Shown here one piece after another: positions 32,406 through 44,167 of a DNA stretch of 64,000 nucleotides. The number at the start of each line of letters is the position of its first letter. Positions within the stretch are counted from its first letter, which is position 1. This DNA comes from Zygnema cylindricum (lineage: Eukaryota; Streptophyta; Zygnematophyceae; Zygnematales; Zygnemataceae), in the NCBI GenBank assembly GCA_037447655.1, contig JBBHKE010002383.1:12501-76500 (forward strand), written 5' to 3'. Under the pieces are notes generated by a model, which was not told the DNA's origin, did not search any database, and was given only the letters and a program-made list of their open reading frames with translations. A program made the translations under genes and the position numbers.

Positions 32406-34037
32406 GAAAATAGCTCACGGAAAACAGTACGCACAGGCTGGAAACGTGCAGTGGGTTTATTTTTTTGGTACTCCGCGCACAAAAATTGTAAAAACTTGCG
32501 ACACGTGCGACATCGTCTGCCTATTCGCTCACCTCATGACACTCTTTTTAAATTCACCTCACGAGGTGATTTTATGTAAATTTTGAAAATGAGTTGGAAG
32601 GACGCGAAAGTGGATTTAAATGCGCTGACTAAAAATTGCATTGCGCTTGACGACAAAATGCAGTACATATATAGTTTCAAGGTAACCCAACTTGTAAGGT
32701 GGTAATTTCTATTTTTTGGTACGGTTGCGGATTTTCTTGTTTTTTCTAAGTTATGGAGGAAAACGACAGAAAATAAATGTACTTTAACACATGCAAAAGT
32801 ACCCTAAGTAAAAAATGAGCAATGAGATATCGCGATGGGGGGGATATCGTCAACTTTATCAGCCCCATAATTATTGGTGATGTAGCGCGATATATTGAGA
32901 ATGTATCGTTATGAATCCGCTACCGATATATCAAACGAATATATAGATTATCGGTAGGTAAAAAAAAGGTACATATCGCTTTTCAAAAAATGGCTATCGA
33001 TACACAAAACTAGAGTAGTGTGTTTGTAGTTGCACCCTCTTTTTGGACGGGCAGTTTTGAATTTTTAAGCGATCGAGGACATGTTTGCTGTAGGCGAGTG
33101 GATGAAACTGTGTCGTTGGTCAAATTATATTTCCATGGACTTTTGCTCTACTACAATATTCTACTTTATTAGTTTGCTTGTTCCAATTGGGCGTGCAGTT
33201 TTGACCCCAGAAGATACACCGTGAATCGCTATTAGCATTATGAAATAATTAGGGTTAAAAAACAATTAGCATTATTAACTCTAATTTGAGATTTTCCCTG
33301 TAGTAATTGTTGGCGATTACGATTTTTCCACGTGTAAAATGCTTTCGAATTTGTACGCCGTCGCGTGATTCTGACATCCACACGTGCCGGCAATTTTCAC
33401 GCAGTTAAATGTTAACGTTACATTGTGAATCGTGTAACGTCACACTTTTTTGTCACAAGTTTTTTGAGTGCAAATTCACATGCGCGCGCGGCTGTAGTAA
33501 ACTTTGTTTTGTACTTTTATACTTTTTAGATTACAAAATAGTACGAAACTGAGCGGTCCGTACTCAGCACTATCTAAAACGACACTATTCTACAGTTATT
33601 GACCATAATAACTGTGGTACCTCAATAACGTTAAAAACTGTATAGAATTATGAACTGCATTTAATAATTTGGGTCAAAATTTGGGGGCGCCGAATCAGCG
33701 TTATACACGTTAATAGCGATTCACGGTGTACTTAAACTGGTCACCAACTTGCAGACTTATCGAAGAAGCTAAACAATGTGCGTCATTTTTTAGACCGAGA
33801 AATTTTAATGGAGAATGGAAAATAGCAATGGGCTCACTACACCGCGCATCGTTATTAGTGTCAACAACTTTAATTTGGGTTATTAAAATCTTGATATTTT
33901 TCCAATAATAGTATACGTGATTTTATTTTTTCTTTGACTTTAATTGAGGTTCCAAACAAAATAGCGTCAAGACTGAAAGTACAGCTTTACATAATTAGTG
34001 TGGTGTACTGATGATGTCAAACCGTACATATATATAC
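32406..34037. other. Intergenic, no gene supported
   Basis: AT-rich DNA with many GTAC, TATCG and CGATAT words (32830-33010). Inverted repeats at 33216-33234 and 33711-33729 are listed separately. I see no coding region. Confidence 0.55.
33216..33729. mobile_element. MITE-like unit, 19-bp perfect terminal inverted repeats
   Basis: ACACCGTGAATCGCTATTA at 33216-33234 is the exact inverse of 33711-33729, 514 bp overall, non-coding. The end motif (CGnATCGnTATTAG) resembles the ends of the MITE at 63629-63808 and a single copy at about 33841-33862 (CCGCGCATCGTTATTAGTGT), so these may be one family. Confidence 0.5.
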
Positions 34038-34531
34038 TGTAAAAGGGACAGGAAATATAGGCACCACAATACACCAGAATGCACAGCGGAAAGCTCCAAG
34101 GATCTTCCCGTAGCAACAGCAAGCGCACACAACAATGACATACAAGGTTGCGCTTTATTACTCAAGAGGGGATTACAAGATTCAACGCTCGCTACGAAGG
34201 TCTACCCTAAGAGTTTGTCTCGTACTACGTCTGTCCCACTATTTGAACTTACTAACTGCTAACCAACCCAATACTGTACAATGTACACGTGGACCTTCGC
34301 GGTCAACCGAGATCTACCCAAGGTATCTTTCTAGAACTATACAGTTAAATCCACATTCTGCGGCGTTGCTATACTGCCCCGATGCGTTGCTATGCTGCGC
34401 TACGCTATTGTACTGAATTGATATACTGCTATGTTGCGCTGATCTGGAATCGCAGATGCGCTGCTCTGCAACCGCAACTATAACAACCTAGTTTCTAGTC
34501 ACTAAGTACTCAACCTTGTAACCCTGTTACA
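34038..34531 (-). repeat. 3' LTR of the gypsy element
   Basis: 494 bp, with a GCTGC/GCGTTGC-rich stretch at about 34360-34480. It matches 39891-40406 and the fragment at 50731-51136. Confidence 0.8.
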
Positions 34532-34575
34532 CTGCCTCCCACCAAGGATTCAGCGTCTCGCTGAACTTTGCTTAC

Positions 34576-35620
34576 TCAGGGAGACTGTAATTGCCGGAGC
34601 ATGCAGTATTTCTCTTCATGGTACTCCTCGAATTCCTGTCGTAGGGTGTCAAGTTGTTTTTGGAGCTGCTCACAACGAGTCTCCAGTAGCGTAATATGAT
34701 GGTCAGCCGCTGTCAAGCGTCCTCGAGTGATTTGCTCCCGAACCGGGTCCTCCCCTTCCTCCGGTGCCTCTGCTGGTGTCTCGGGTTGCGGCGGAATGGC
34801 TACCGGTGCAAGTTCTTTTGGTGCCAGAGCTTGGGCAGCTTTGTGTTCCTCGGCTTGCTGTGCCCCTTCCGCCACCCCCTCTGCCGGTTCCCACCGGGGT
34901 ACTTTCCTTAATTTAAAGGAAACGTGTTTCCTGGCGGCTCGGGCCCGCTGTAGAGCGTCCTTCCAGGCCAGCTTGAGTGCCCGTACCTCGGGTGTAACCT
35001 CCGCCCGAGAGATGATGTCATGCAGACGGACATCCCACGGGTGGTAACAGCGGAGTAACCCGAGAACATGCACATTGTACCGATAGTGCTCTTCAACTAC
35101 TTCCACAAATGGTAGGGCATGTGGGTTTAATTGTACGTAACCCTTATGGTTGTTCCCCAGGTCCTTCGTCCTCATGAAATTCTAGGCTGGGTGTGACGAC
35201 ACGTCGGCGAGGATATAGATAGGATCCCTAGGTTTTCCTGTGCGCCACGTTGCAGGCCACTCCGAAGGGTCCCAATACATGCGCTTGGCGAAGCTGAAGG
35301 TAGGGTCTGGATGCCGAGTGTCCATAGGAGATGGAAAGAGATAATCGGGGATTTCTTCTTCGTGCTCACTTTCCCCGTCTGTGTCCCCTCTTTCTCTTCC
35401 GAGGAGAAATACCTCGTCTACGCTAGGGTATTGTGCTTCCGCCTTCTTCTCCGAGCTTTTCGAGGACTGTTCGTCTGCGGTGCTTTTCTTATTAGGGTCC
35501 CTCATCACCTCCAGATCGGAGGCATGCTCCTCAATTGGCGGGGGTGTCGGTTCCCGTTCTGGCTCCTCCGCATCCGAAATCTGATGGTCTTGCTCATCCT
35601 CCTGATCATCTTCCTGGAGT
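34576..35620 (-). pseudogene. Gypsy polyprotein C-terminal extension with coiled coil
   Basis: One frame runs from about 35620 to 34576, broken only by a TAG near 35180. It starts with an acidic linker (EPTPPPIEEHASDLEV), then YPSVDEVFLLGRERG in the place where a chromodomain would begin in chromoviruses. A W-x-P-S-E-W segment and a basic stretch (RARAARKHVSFKLRKVPRW) follow, then a Pro/Ala/Glu-rich linker and a C-terminal heptad-like coiled coil (LLETRCEQLQKQLDTLRQEF). A one-base shift near 35620 separates it from the integrase end at 35505-35696. I cannot assign a function; it may be a diverged chromodomain plus structural tail. Confidence 0.5.
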
Positions 35621-37075
35621 TAAGCAAGGAAACATGGAAGACATTGTGGACATGCCACTCCTTCGGAATATCCAACTTATAAGCCACCTCACCCACACGT
35701 GACTGAACCGTGAATGTGCGCGTGAATTTCGGTGCTATTTCTTAGAGAGGGCACCCGGTAAGGAGAGGTTTGCCATATTAAGGCGAACCTTATCATCCAC
35801 GCTGATAACAGTTCCCTTCTGGTGAGAGTCGGCCTGCGACTTTTGACGATCCTTTGCCAATTGGAGTGCCTTCGCCGCCTTTGCTAGGTTCCTTTGCAAC
35901 GTTTTGGCAAAATCCGGAGCTGCTGACGTAGGGCTGTCCGGGACCAATAAGTTGTGTGGAAGGGTGGGCTGTTGTCCATTGAGGGAGAATGGCGTAGCAT
36001 TTGTGGATGAGTGCACCGCACTGTTCTACGTCACCTCAATCGCTGCTAGATGGTTCACCAAATCCGTTTGGTGCACCGAAACATAAGCCCGCAACGCCTT
36101 CTCCAACGTCCGATTCACATTTTCAGTCTGACCATCCGTTTGAGGGTTGTAAGTTGTGGAAATGGCCAACTGCGTTCCACACAGCTCGCGCAGACTTCTC
36201 CAAAAGTGATTCACAAATTTTCGATCCCGATCGCTGACGATCCTTTTTGGGATTCCGTGATGGCGGAATATCTCCCGAAAGAATAAGTCTACCACATCTC
36301 GCGCTGTGGCTGTGGTTGTCGTGGGTAAGAAATGGGCCATTTTCTTCAAGTAATCCACGACGACGAAAATAGAGTCATGACCTTCCCTGGTCAACGGGAG
36401 AGCAATGATGAAGTCCATCGAAAACGCTTCCCAAGGAACAAATGGTATCGGAAGGGGTTGTAACAGACTTTTGTTACCCGATTCTGATTTGTTTCTGTTA
36501 TAGGAGTCACACGTCCGAACATACTCCGCAATGTCCCGAGTCATGTTTGGCCAATAATATCCCTCAGCGAGACGTGCGGTTGTTTTATCTTGGCCAAAAT
36601 GTCCATTGAGCGATTTATCATGACTTAATTTAAGTATCGAATGACGTAGCTCCTGGTTTGTCGGCACGTAAAGTCTCGTTGTTTGACTTAGTCTGTATCG
36701 CCACATACCATTGGCGGTCCAAACTAATACCTTCCATTTTATCAGTTCCTTTAATGTCTCGTCTTCGTCGTATGCGACCTTGATTCTACTTAGCCATTGC
36801 TCGTCCACTTCCACCGTACTAGTGACTGCATTGAGTTTCGGATCTTGCGCTGCGTCCAACGCTGCGGTGTTCTTTTTCACAGAGCTCACGTTTACATCCT
36901 GCGATGTTTGCGATCGCTGCTCTACCACTAGAGCAGCGACTCCGGGTCTTCTCGACAGCGCATCCGCTGGATTCGTCTTGCCCGGCTTATACTTAATGAC
37001 AAGTCCCGGCCCGAAGGTCTGCAGAAACGTCATCCATCGCACTTGTTTCTTGGACAACTTTGGATGTGTTTGCAT
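35505..37075 (-). pseudogene. Gypsy integrase
   Basis: From 37075 leftward: the end of RNase H (KYKPGKTNPADALSRRPG), a zinc-binding region with HDKSLNGHFGQDKT and CDSYNRNKS (one expected Cys replaced, since C-x2-C reads C-D-S-Y), then the catalytic core with Asp in SMDFIIALPL, Asp in VSDRDRKFVNHFW and Glu in NPQTDGQTENVNRTLEKAL. A stop at 36026 splits it; LVPDSPTSAAPDFAKTLQ and the C-terminal GEVAYKLDIPKEWHVHNVFH follow at 36016-35505. The D,D,E residues remain. Confidence 0.8.
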
Positions 37076-37104
37076 GTACTACAGGGCGTGGTGATCCGTG
37101 ATAA

Positions 37105-38669
37105 CTATGATCCGCTTCCCCTGAACGTAACATTTCCAAACTTCCAACACGTTGATGATCGCAATTGTCTCATTTTCATGGGTGGCCTAGTTAAGCTCGC
37201 TTCCTTTAGCTTCCGACTGTCGTAGGCAATCGGTTGTAGGCCTTTTCCTTCATCCTGCATAAGGAACGCTCCAGTAGCCGTATCGCTGGCGTTTGTAATT
37301 ATCGTCCAAGGTAAGTCCGGGTCGGGAACAGCTAACACAGGGGCGGTAACCAACCGCTCCTTTAGCGTGTTAAAAGCTGCCCGTTGCGCCGGTTTCCACT
37401 CGTAGGGCACGTCGTTCTTGAGCAATTCCATGATTGGTTCAACGATTTTTGCAAAACCTTCGACAAAACGTCGGTAGTAGGAGCATAATCCTAGAAAGCT
37501 CCGTAATTTCGTAATATTCACCGGCTGCGGCCAATCCTTCACTGCCCTCGTTTTGTTCGGATCAATGCGATTCCATCCTGGCTCACCACATGGCCCAGAA
37601 AATGAATTTTCTTCTTCAAGAAGTCACATTTACTCCTCTTTGCGTACAACTTATTTTCTCGAAGGACTTCTAAGACCATTCGTAGGTGCTTCATGTGATC
37701 CTCCAGCGTTCGGCTGTAGACGAAGATGTCGTCAAGAAAGACGATTACAAACGTGTCTAGATATTGTCGAAAGATGGAGTTCATCAGATGCATAAAAGTC
37801 GTCGACACATTGGTTAACCCGAACGACATTACCCGAAACTTGAAAAGGCCATACCGAGTTCTAAACGCCGTCTTTTCCACATCCTCCTCGGCAATTCTAA
37901 TCTGGTGATACCCGCTCCGCAAATCAATTTTTGAGAAATATTTAGCACCTCGAAGTCGATCCAACAATTCGTCTATTCTCGGTAAAGGGTACGCATTCTT
38001 CACCGTTAACTTGTTTAGCGCTCGGTAGTCCACACACATACGAAAACCTCCATCTTTTTTATTCACGAAGAGAACGGGGGCTCCATACGGTGATTTGCTG
38101 GGTTTTATTGCTCCGACTTCGACCAACTCCGCGAGTTGCTTTTTGAGTTCGTCCAATTCGGTGTATCTCATCTTGTACATCCGATTAGCTGGAGGCACCG
38201 CTCTGGGAAAAAGCTCTATCTTGTGGTCTACTTCGCGCCTCAGAGGTAAGCCCTTGGTGAGCTTCGGGGAAAAAACATCTACGTACTCCTCGAGAATTTT
38301 TGTCACGACTTCCGGGGCCTCTTCGGAAGTATTTCCGGTGTCGTCACTTTCTTTTGAGTCGAAGTCGAGGTCCTTCTTCTTCCATTCCTCCGAAATCTCC
38401 TCCTTCGCCTCCTCCATCGGCTGGACGACCGCTACTCCAATAGTTTCCCCTCTTCTGAGTGCCCTCTTAAGCTGTAAGGTCGAAAGTAGGCGTCCCTCTT
38501 CCACTCCTTTACCAGCCACTCCCGTTTTTACCTCAAACTCTTCTTCACCCCTCTTCACTCTCATGGCCCCACTTCTCCAATCGATCGTCGGATTCCATTT
38601 TTGCAGCCACGGCTTCTCCAAGATTACCTTCGGTCCCCAAGAGGTAATACATGAAGAGTGTCGTACCAT
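37105..38669 (-). pseudogene. Gypsy reverse transcriptase and RNase H
   Basis: RT at 38669-37539: [32 protein letters not shown], and the palm FLDDIFVYS in place of the usual [FY]xDD, with both Asp present. A frame change near 37540 leads to RNase H (KLRSFLGLCSYYRRFVEGF). Its first catalytic position reads TNASD instead of T-D-A-S, which should inactivate RNase H. A further frame break at about 37190 removes the E-L-L-A region. The same sequence with the same lesions recurs at 41444-43008. Confidence 0.85.
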
Positions 38670-39856
38670 CGGAATTTTCTGATTCCGACGCGTAACCTCG
38701 GAGTACGATGGGTAATGGATAAGGAACTCCCGTCCGCCAGTTGTACGGACTGATGATCCTTAAGCACCACGAGAGGAAGCTTCAACTTTTTCACCGTGGC
38801 CTCGTTGATGAAATTTCCTGATGCTCCAGATTCCACCATGAAGTTAGTTGCGCTCACTCCGATTTGACCCCGAAATATCAAAGGGTCTCCTCCTTCACCG
38901 GCTAACCTCACGACGTTAAGTTTCCCCTTTCCTGGATTTTTCCGTTTTGGACATTCTCGGGCCATATGGTCCGGAGAACCGCACTGAAAGCATAAGCCAT
39001 TTTGCCTCCTCCGTTGGAGCTCCTCGGGGGACAAGTTGTTGGCCTTGATTTTGATAGTTTTCTTCTTATTCCGTAGCACGTTGACCACCTCCTTATCCTC
39101 ATCAATTGCTCCGAGCTCCATGGGAGTTGGACCAGCGTCTCGTCGACCCCGTCCGCCGCTACTCGACCCATAATGATAAGGTCTACGGAAGGTGAAGTCG
39201 ACTGAATCGGTCCGCTCAGCAAACTGAATAATTGCCGAGAGACTAGGAGTTATGCTTTCCCGAGCAAGCCATTGTTCCACATCCCTACGAATGGATGATT
39301 TAAGCCCGTTCACGTAGCGATCCACAGCTTCATCCTCCATCATCGTAGGTATTTGAACCTTGCACTCCAAAAACCGTTGTGTAAGCTCCAACACCGAAGT
39401 TCGTTGCTTCAACACTACGATCTTATCTCTTGCGGCCTTAACCTTATTGACAGGCTGCCAAGCGTCATGGAGGAATTGAATGAAGAGAGCCCAAACGGTT
39501 GGTATCTCATCATTCTCCACCAATGTCCTCCACCATGCTCCCGCTACCCCTTTAAGAAGACCACCCGCGTAGTGAATCTTCTCACGGTCCGATAGGCTAG
39601 GAAAATTCTCGAGATAATTTGCAACGGAGAATAGCCACGTGTCCAGGTTCTTGTGCCTTGCAGGGTCGAACTCGTCGGGAAGTCTTAATTTCGGTCTCCT
39701 GTAGTCCCTCTCCATGCCTCCATGAGGTCGCTCACCAAGACGAGATTCCAAAGCTGCGACGGTGTTGCTCAGCTGCGCGTTCTGTAATCTAACTCTTTCT
39801 AACTCCCTGAGAACTTGCGCTAACATTTTTATAGTGGATACGCCGTGTTCGTCCAT
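38624..39856 (-). pseudogene. Gypsy gag-protease
   Basis: ATG at 39856, 34 bases inside the internal region. A coiled-coil-like N-terminus (LERVRLQNAQLSNTVAALES) is followed by the gag core (FLECKVQIPTM, AVDRYVNGLKSSIRRDVEQW) and a zinc knuckle CFQCGSPDHMARECP at about residues 290-304. The protease active site reads VESGASGNF where D-S/T-G-A/S is expected, so the catalytic Asp is Glu. The frame ends with a shift after HVLPLGDRR; the RT frame starts just upstream in another phase. Confidence 0.85.
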
Positions 39857-39877
39857 GCTGTCGAGTCACGGGGAATA

Positions 39878-39889
39878 GCTCCGATGCCA
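39878..39889 (-). promoter_or_regulatory. Gypsy primer-binding site, initiator tRNA-Met 3'-end type
   Basis: On the coding strand TGGCATCGGAGC begins one base after the LTR end. The standard plant initiator site is TGGTATCAGAGC, so two transitions separate them. This gypsy family therefore primes conventionally from a tRNA 3' end, unlike the copia families here. Confidence 0.6.
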
Positions 39890-39890
39890 G

Positions 39891-40406
39891 TGTAAAAGGG
39901 ACAAAAAATATATATAAGCACCAGAATTCACCACAATACACAGCGGAAAGCTCCAAGGATCTTCTCGTAGCAACAACAGGAGCACACAACAATGACAGAC
40001 TAGGTTGCGCTTTATTACTCGGGAGAGGATTACAAAAATTCAGCGCTCGCTGCGAAGGTCTATTCAAAGAGTGTCCTGCTGACTAGGCCTGCTTCACTAT
40101 TTAAACTTGCTAGCTGGTAGTCAACCTAGTACTGTACAATTGTACACGTGGACCTTCACGGTCAACCGAGACAAATCTCAAAATATCCTTATAGAACAAA
40201 TACCGTTCTATCTACATTCCGCGGCGTTGCTATACTGCTAAGCTGTGTTGGTCTGCTGTGCTGCTACGCTACTAAGTAGCTGCGCCGCCAAGTTGCTACG
40301 CTACTATGTTGCGCTGGTCTGGAATCGCAGCTGTGCTGCTCTGACACCGCAACTATAGCAGCCTAGTTGCTAGCTACTAAGTACCCAACTCTGTAACCCT
40401 GTTACA
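39891..40406 (-). repeat. 5' LTR of the gypsy element
   Basis: 516 bp, TGTAAAAGGGACA (plus strand) to CCTGTTACA. Its GCTGC-rich repeat segment (40215-40350) is longer than in the 3' LTR. Confidence 0.8.
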
Positions 40407-40729
40407 CTGACCCTCTTAGTGATGTTATTTTTGAAAGCGCATTACCATTGGTACGTACATCGGTTCAAACCAAGTTTTGGTCCGAAAAACAAACAAATAA
40501 GTTGTTGCGACCACATGAACCAAACATAAACGACTCAAGTTGTTCACAATTCGGGAAATCGAATAAGCGCGCAACACATATATTTTGTTTGGAAGAGGTT
40601 TTGTCTCACACCCATGCTTACATCATAAGTGTTATCAATTTGTAGGTTAATAAATAAATCATCGAATGAATAAAAATTGATTAAACGATCCCCTCAACAA
40701 TTATAGTTTTCATTAATTTAAACCATGTA
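40407..40729. other. Intergenic, nothing recognised
   Basis: Separates the gypsy 5' LTR from the second gypsy fragment. AT-rich, no coding region or repeat that I recognise. Confidence 0.6.
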
Positions 40730-43700
40730 TCAACGGGAGAGCAATGATGAAGTCCATCGAAAACGCTTCCCAAGGAACAAATGGTATCGGAAGGGGTTGT
40801 AACAGACTTTTGTTACCCGATTCTGATTTGTTTCTGTTATAGGAGTCACACGTCCGAACATACTCCGCAATGTCCCGAGTCATGTTTGGCCAATAATATC
40901 CCTCAGCGAGACGTGCGGTTGTTTTATCTTGGCCAAAATGTCCATTGAGCGATTTATCATGACTTAATTTAAGTATCGAATGACGTAGCTCCTGGTTTGT
41001 CGGCACGTAAAGTCTCGTTGTTTGACTTAGTCTGTATCGCCACATACCATTGGCGGTCCAAACTAATACCTTCCATTTTATCAGTTCCTTTAATGTCTCG
41101 TCTTCGTCGTATGCGACCTTGATTCTACTTAGCCATTGCTCGTCCACTTCCACCGTACTAGTGACTGCATTGAGTTTCGGATCTTGCGCTGCGTCCAACG
41201 CTGCGGTGTTCTTTTTCACAGAGCTCACGTTTACATCCTGCGATGTTTGCGATCGCTGCTCTACCACTAGAGCAGCGACTCCGGGTCTTCTCGACAGCGC
41301 ATCCGCTGGATTCGTCTTGCCCGGCTTATACTTAATGACAAGTCCCGGCCCGAAGGTCTGCAGAAACGTCATCCATCGCACTTGTTTCTTGGACAACTTT
41401 GGATGTGTTTGCATGTACTACAGGGCGTGGTGATCCGTGATAACTATGATCCGCTTCCCCTGAACGTAACATTTCCAAACTTCCAACACGTTGATGATCG
41501 CAATTGTCTCATTTTCATGGGTGGCCTAGTTAAGCTCGCTTCCTTTAGCTTCCGACTGTCGTAGGCAATCGGTTGTAGGCCTTTTCCTTCATCCTGCATA
41601 AGGAACGCTCCAGTAGCCGTATCGCTGGCGTTTGTAATTATCGTCCAAGGTAAGTCCGGGTCGGGAACAGCTAACACAGGGGCGGTAACCAACCGCTCCT
41701 TTAGCGTGTTAAAAGCTGCCCGTTGCGCCGGTTTCCACTCGTAGGGCACGTCGTTCTTGAGCAATTCCATGATTGGTTCAACGATTTTTGCAAAACCTTC
41801 GACAAAACGTCGGTAGTAGGAGCATAATCCTAGAAAGCTCCGTAATTTCGTAATATTCACCGGCTGCGGCCAATCCTTCACTGCCCTCGTTTTGTTCGGA
41901 TCAATGCGATTCCATCCTGGCTCACCACATGGCCCAGAAAATGAATTTTCTTCTTCAAGAAGTCACATTTACTCCTCTTTGCGTACAACTTATTTTCTCG
42001 AAGGACTTCTAAGACCATTCGTAGGTGCTTCATGTGATCCTCCAGCGTTCGGCTGTAGACGAAGATGTCGTCAAGAAAGACGATTACAAACGTGTCTAGA
42101 TATTGTCGAAAGATGGAGTTCATCAGATGCATAAAAGTCGTCGACACATTGGTTAACCCGAACGACATTACCCGAAACTTGAAAAGGCCATACCGAGTTC
42201 TAAACGCCGTCTTTTCCACATCCTCCTCGGCAATTCTAATCTGGTGATACCCGCTCCGCAAATCAATTTTTGAGAAATATTTAGCACCTCGAAGTCGATC
42301 CAACAATTCGTCTATTCTCGGTAAAGGGTACGCATTCTTCACCGTTAACTTGTTTAGCGCTCGGTAGTCCACACACATACGAAAACCTCCATCTTTTTTA
42401 TTCACGAAGAGAACGGGGGCTCCATACGGTGATTTGCTGGGTTTTATTGCTCCGACTTCGACCAACTCCGCGAGTTGCTTTTTGAGTTCGTCCAATTCGG
42501 TGTATCTCATCTTGTACATCCGATTAGCTGGAGGCACCGCTCTGGGAAAAAGCTCTATCTTGTGGTCTACTTCGCGCCTCAGAGGTAAGCCCTTGGTGAG
42601 CTTCGGGGAAAAAACATCTACGTACTCCTCGAGAATTTTTGTCACGACTTCCGGGGCCTCTTCGGAAGTATTTCCGGTGTCGTCACTTTCTTTTGAGTCG
42701 AAGTCGAGGTCCTTCTTCTTCCATTCCTCCGAAATCTCCTCCTTCGCCTCCTCCATCGGCTGGACGACCGCTACTCCAATAGTTTCCCCTCTTCTGAGTG
42801 CCCTCTTAAGCTGTAAGGTCGAAAGTAGGCGTCCCTCTTCCACTCCTTTACCAGCCACTCCCGTTTTTACCTCAAACTCTTCTTCACCCCTCTTCACTCT
42901 CATGGCCCCACTTCTCCAATCGATCGTCGGATTCCATTTTTGCAGCCACGGCTTCTCCAAGATTACCTTCGGTCCCCAAGAGGTAATACATGAAGAGTGT
43001 CGTACCATCGGAATTTTCTGATTCCGACGCGTAACCTCGGAGTACGATGGGTAATGGATAAGGAACTCCCGTCCGCCAGTTGTACGGACTGATGATCCTT
43101 AAGCACCACGAGAGGAAGCTTCAACTTTTTCACCGTGGCCTCGTTGATGAAATTTCCTGATGCTCCAGATTCCACCATGAAGTTAGTTGCGCTCACTCCG
43201 ATTTGACCCCGAAATATCAAAGGGTCTCCTCCTTCACCGGCTAACCTCACGACGTTAAGTTTCCCCTTTCCTGGATTTTTCCGTTTTGGACATTCTCGGG
43301 CCATATGGTCCGGAGAACCGCACTGAAAGCATAAGCCATTTTGCCTCCTCCGTTGGAGCTCCTCGGGGGACAAGTTGTTGGCCTTGGTCTTGATAGTTTT
43401 CTTCTTTTTCCGTATCACGTTGACCACCACCTTATCCTCATCAATTGCTTCGAGCTCCATGGGAGTTAGACCATCGTCTCGTCGACCCCCTCCGCCGCTA
43501 CTCCACCCATAATGAAAAGGTCTACGGAAGGTGAAGTCTACTGAATCTGTCCGCTCATCAAACTAAATGATTGCCGAGAGACTAGGAGTTGTGCTTCCCG
43601 AGCGAGCCATTGTTCCACATCCCTACGAATGGATGATTAAAGCCCCTTCACGTAGCGATCCACAGCTTCATCCTCTGTCATCGTAGGTATTTGAACCTTG

Positions 43701-44050
43701 CACTCCAAAAACCGTTGCGTAAACTCCAACACAAAAGTTCGTTGCTTGAACACTGCGATTTTATCTCTTCCAGCCTTAACTGTATTGACAGGCTGCCAGG
43801 CGTCACAGAGGAATTGAAAGAAGAGAGTCCAAACGGTTGGTATCTTATCATTCTCCACCAATGTCCTCCACCATGCTCCAGCTGCCCCCTTAAGAAGACC
43901 ACCCGCGTAGTGAATCTTCTCACGGTCCGATAGGCTAAGAAAATTCTCGAGATAATTCGCAATAGAGAATAGCCACGTGTCCAGGTTCTTGTGTCTTGTA
44001 GGGTCGAACTCGTCGGGAATTCTAAATTTCGGTCTCCTGTAGTCCCTCCC
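40730..44050 (-). mobile_element. Second gypsy fragment (gag to integrase, no LTRs), mosaic
   Basis: 40730-43386 appears identical to 36391-39047 (constant offset 4339), including every disabling lesion. 43387-44050 is also the same element but differs from 39048-39711 at roughly one site in twelve. It begins mid-integrase and ends in gag next to a run of G at 44053-44062. It carries protease VESGAS, RT FLDD, RNase H TNASD and the truncated integrase zinc region. No LTR, primer site or target duplication accompanies it, so it did not arrive by ordinary retrotransposition in this form. Confidence 0.85.
41444..43008 (-). pseudogene. RT and RNase H of the second gypsy fragment
   Basis: Protein-identical to 37105-38669, with the same frame breaks at equivalent positions. 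See that entry for motifs. Confidence 0.85.
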
Positions 44051-44092
44051 CGGGGGGGGGGGTGTTGGATTGGCACGTGAATGCCGGTTCAA
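42963..44092 (-). pseudogene. gag-protease of the second gypsy fragment
   Basis: Same zinc knuckle CFQCGSPDHMARECP and protease VESGASGNF as at 38624-39856. The N-terminal half (44092-43637) is diverged, lacks the coiled-coil start, and is broken by a stop near 43637 and a frame change before 43460. Confidence 0.8.
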
Positions 44093-44167
44093 TACGGGGT
44101 AAAATGTGATACGTCACACTCGAAGCCGCCTTAAATAAATAGGTACGGACCCGGTAAGCTCTACATC

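Larger units (their letters stand above)
34038..40406 (-). mobile_element. Ty3/gypsy element with two LTRs, inactivated
   Basis: LTRs 34038-34531 (494 bp) and 39891-40406 (516 bp) have TGTAA...TTACA ends and bound a 5.4-kb internal region. The gene order (gag, protease, RT, RNase H, integrase, long C-terminal extension) is that of gypsy. The primer site at 39878-39889 is two transitions from the plant initiator tRNA-Met 3'-end site, and the purine tract GGTGGGAGGCAG abuts the left LTR. Several frameshifts and stops interrupt the polyprotein. The flanks TATAC and CTGAC do not match, so the target duplication is lost or the ends are recombined. The LTRs differ visibly, so the insertion is old. 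Confidence 0.85.

Noticed and set aside
38095-38682. 195-codon open frame on the plus strand (and its copy at 42434-43021)
   Set aside because: It lies antisense to the gypsy RT/protease and has no motif of its own; the conserved protein is on the minus strand.
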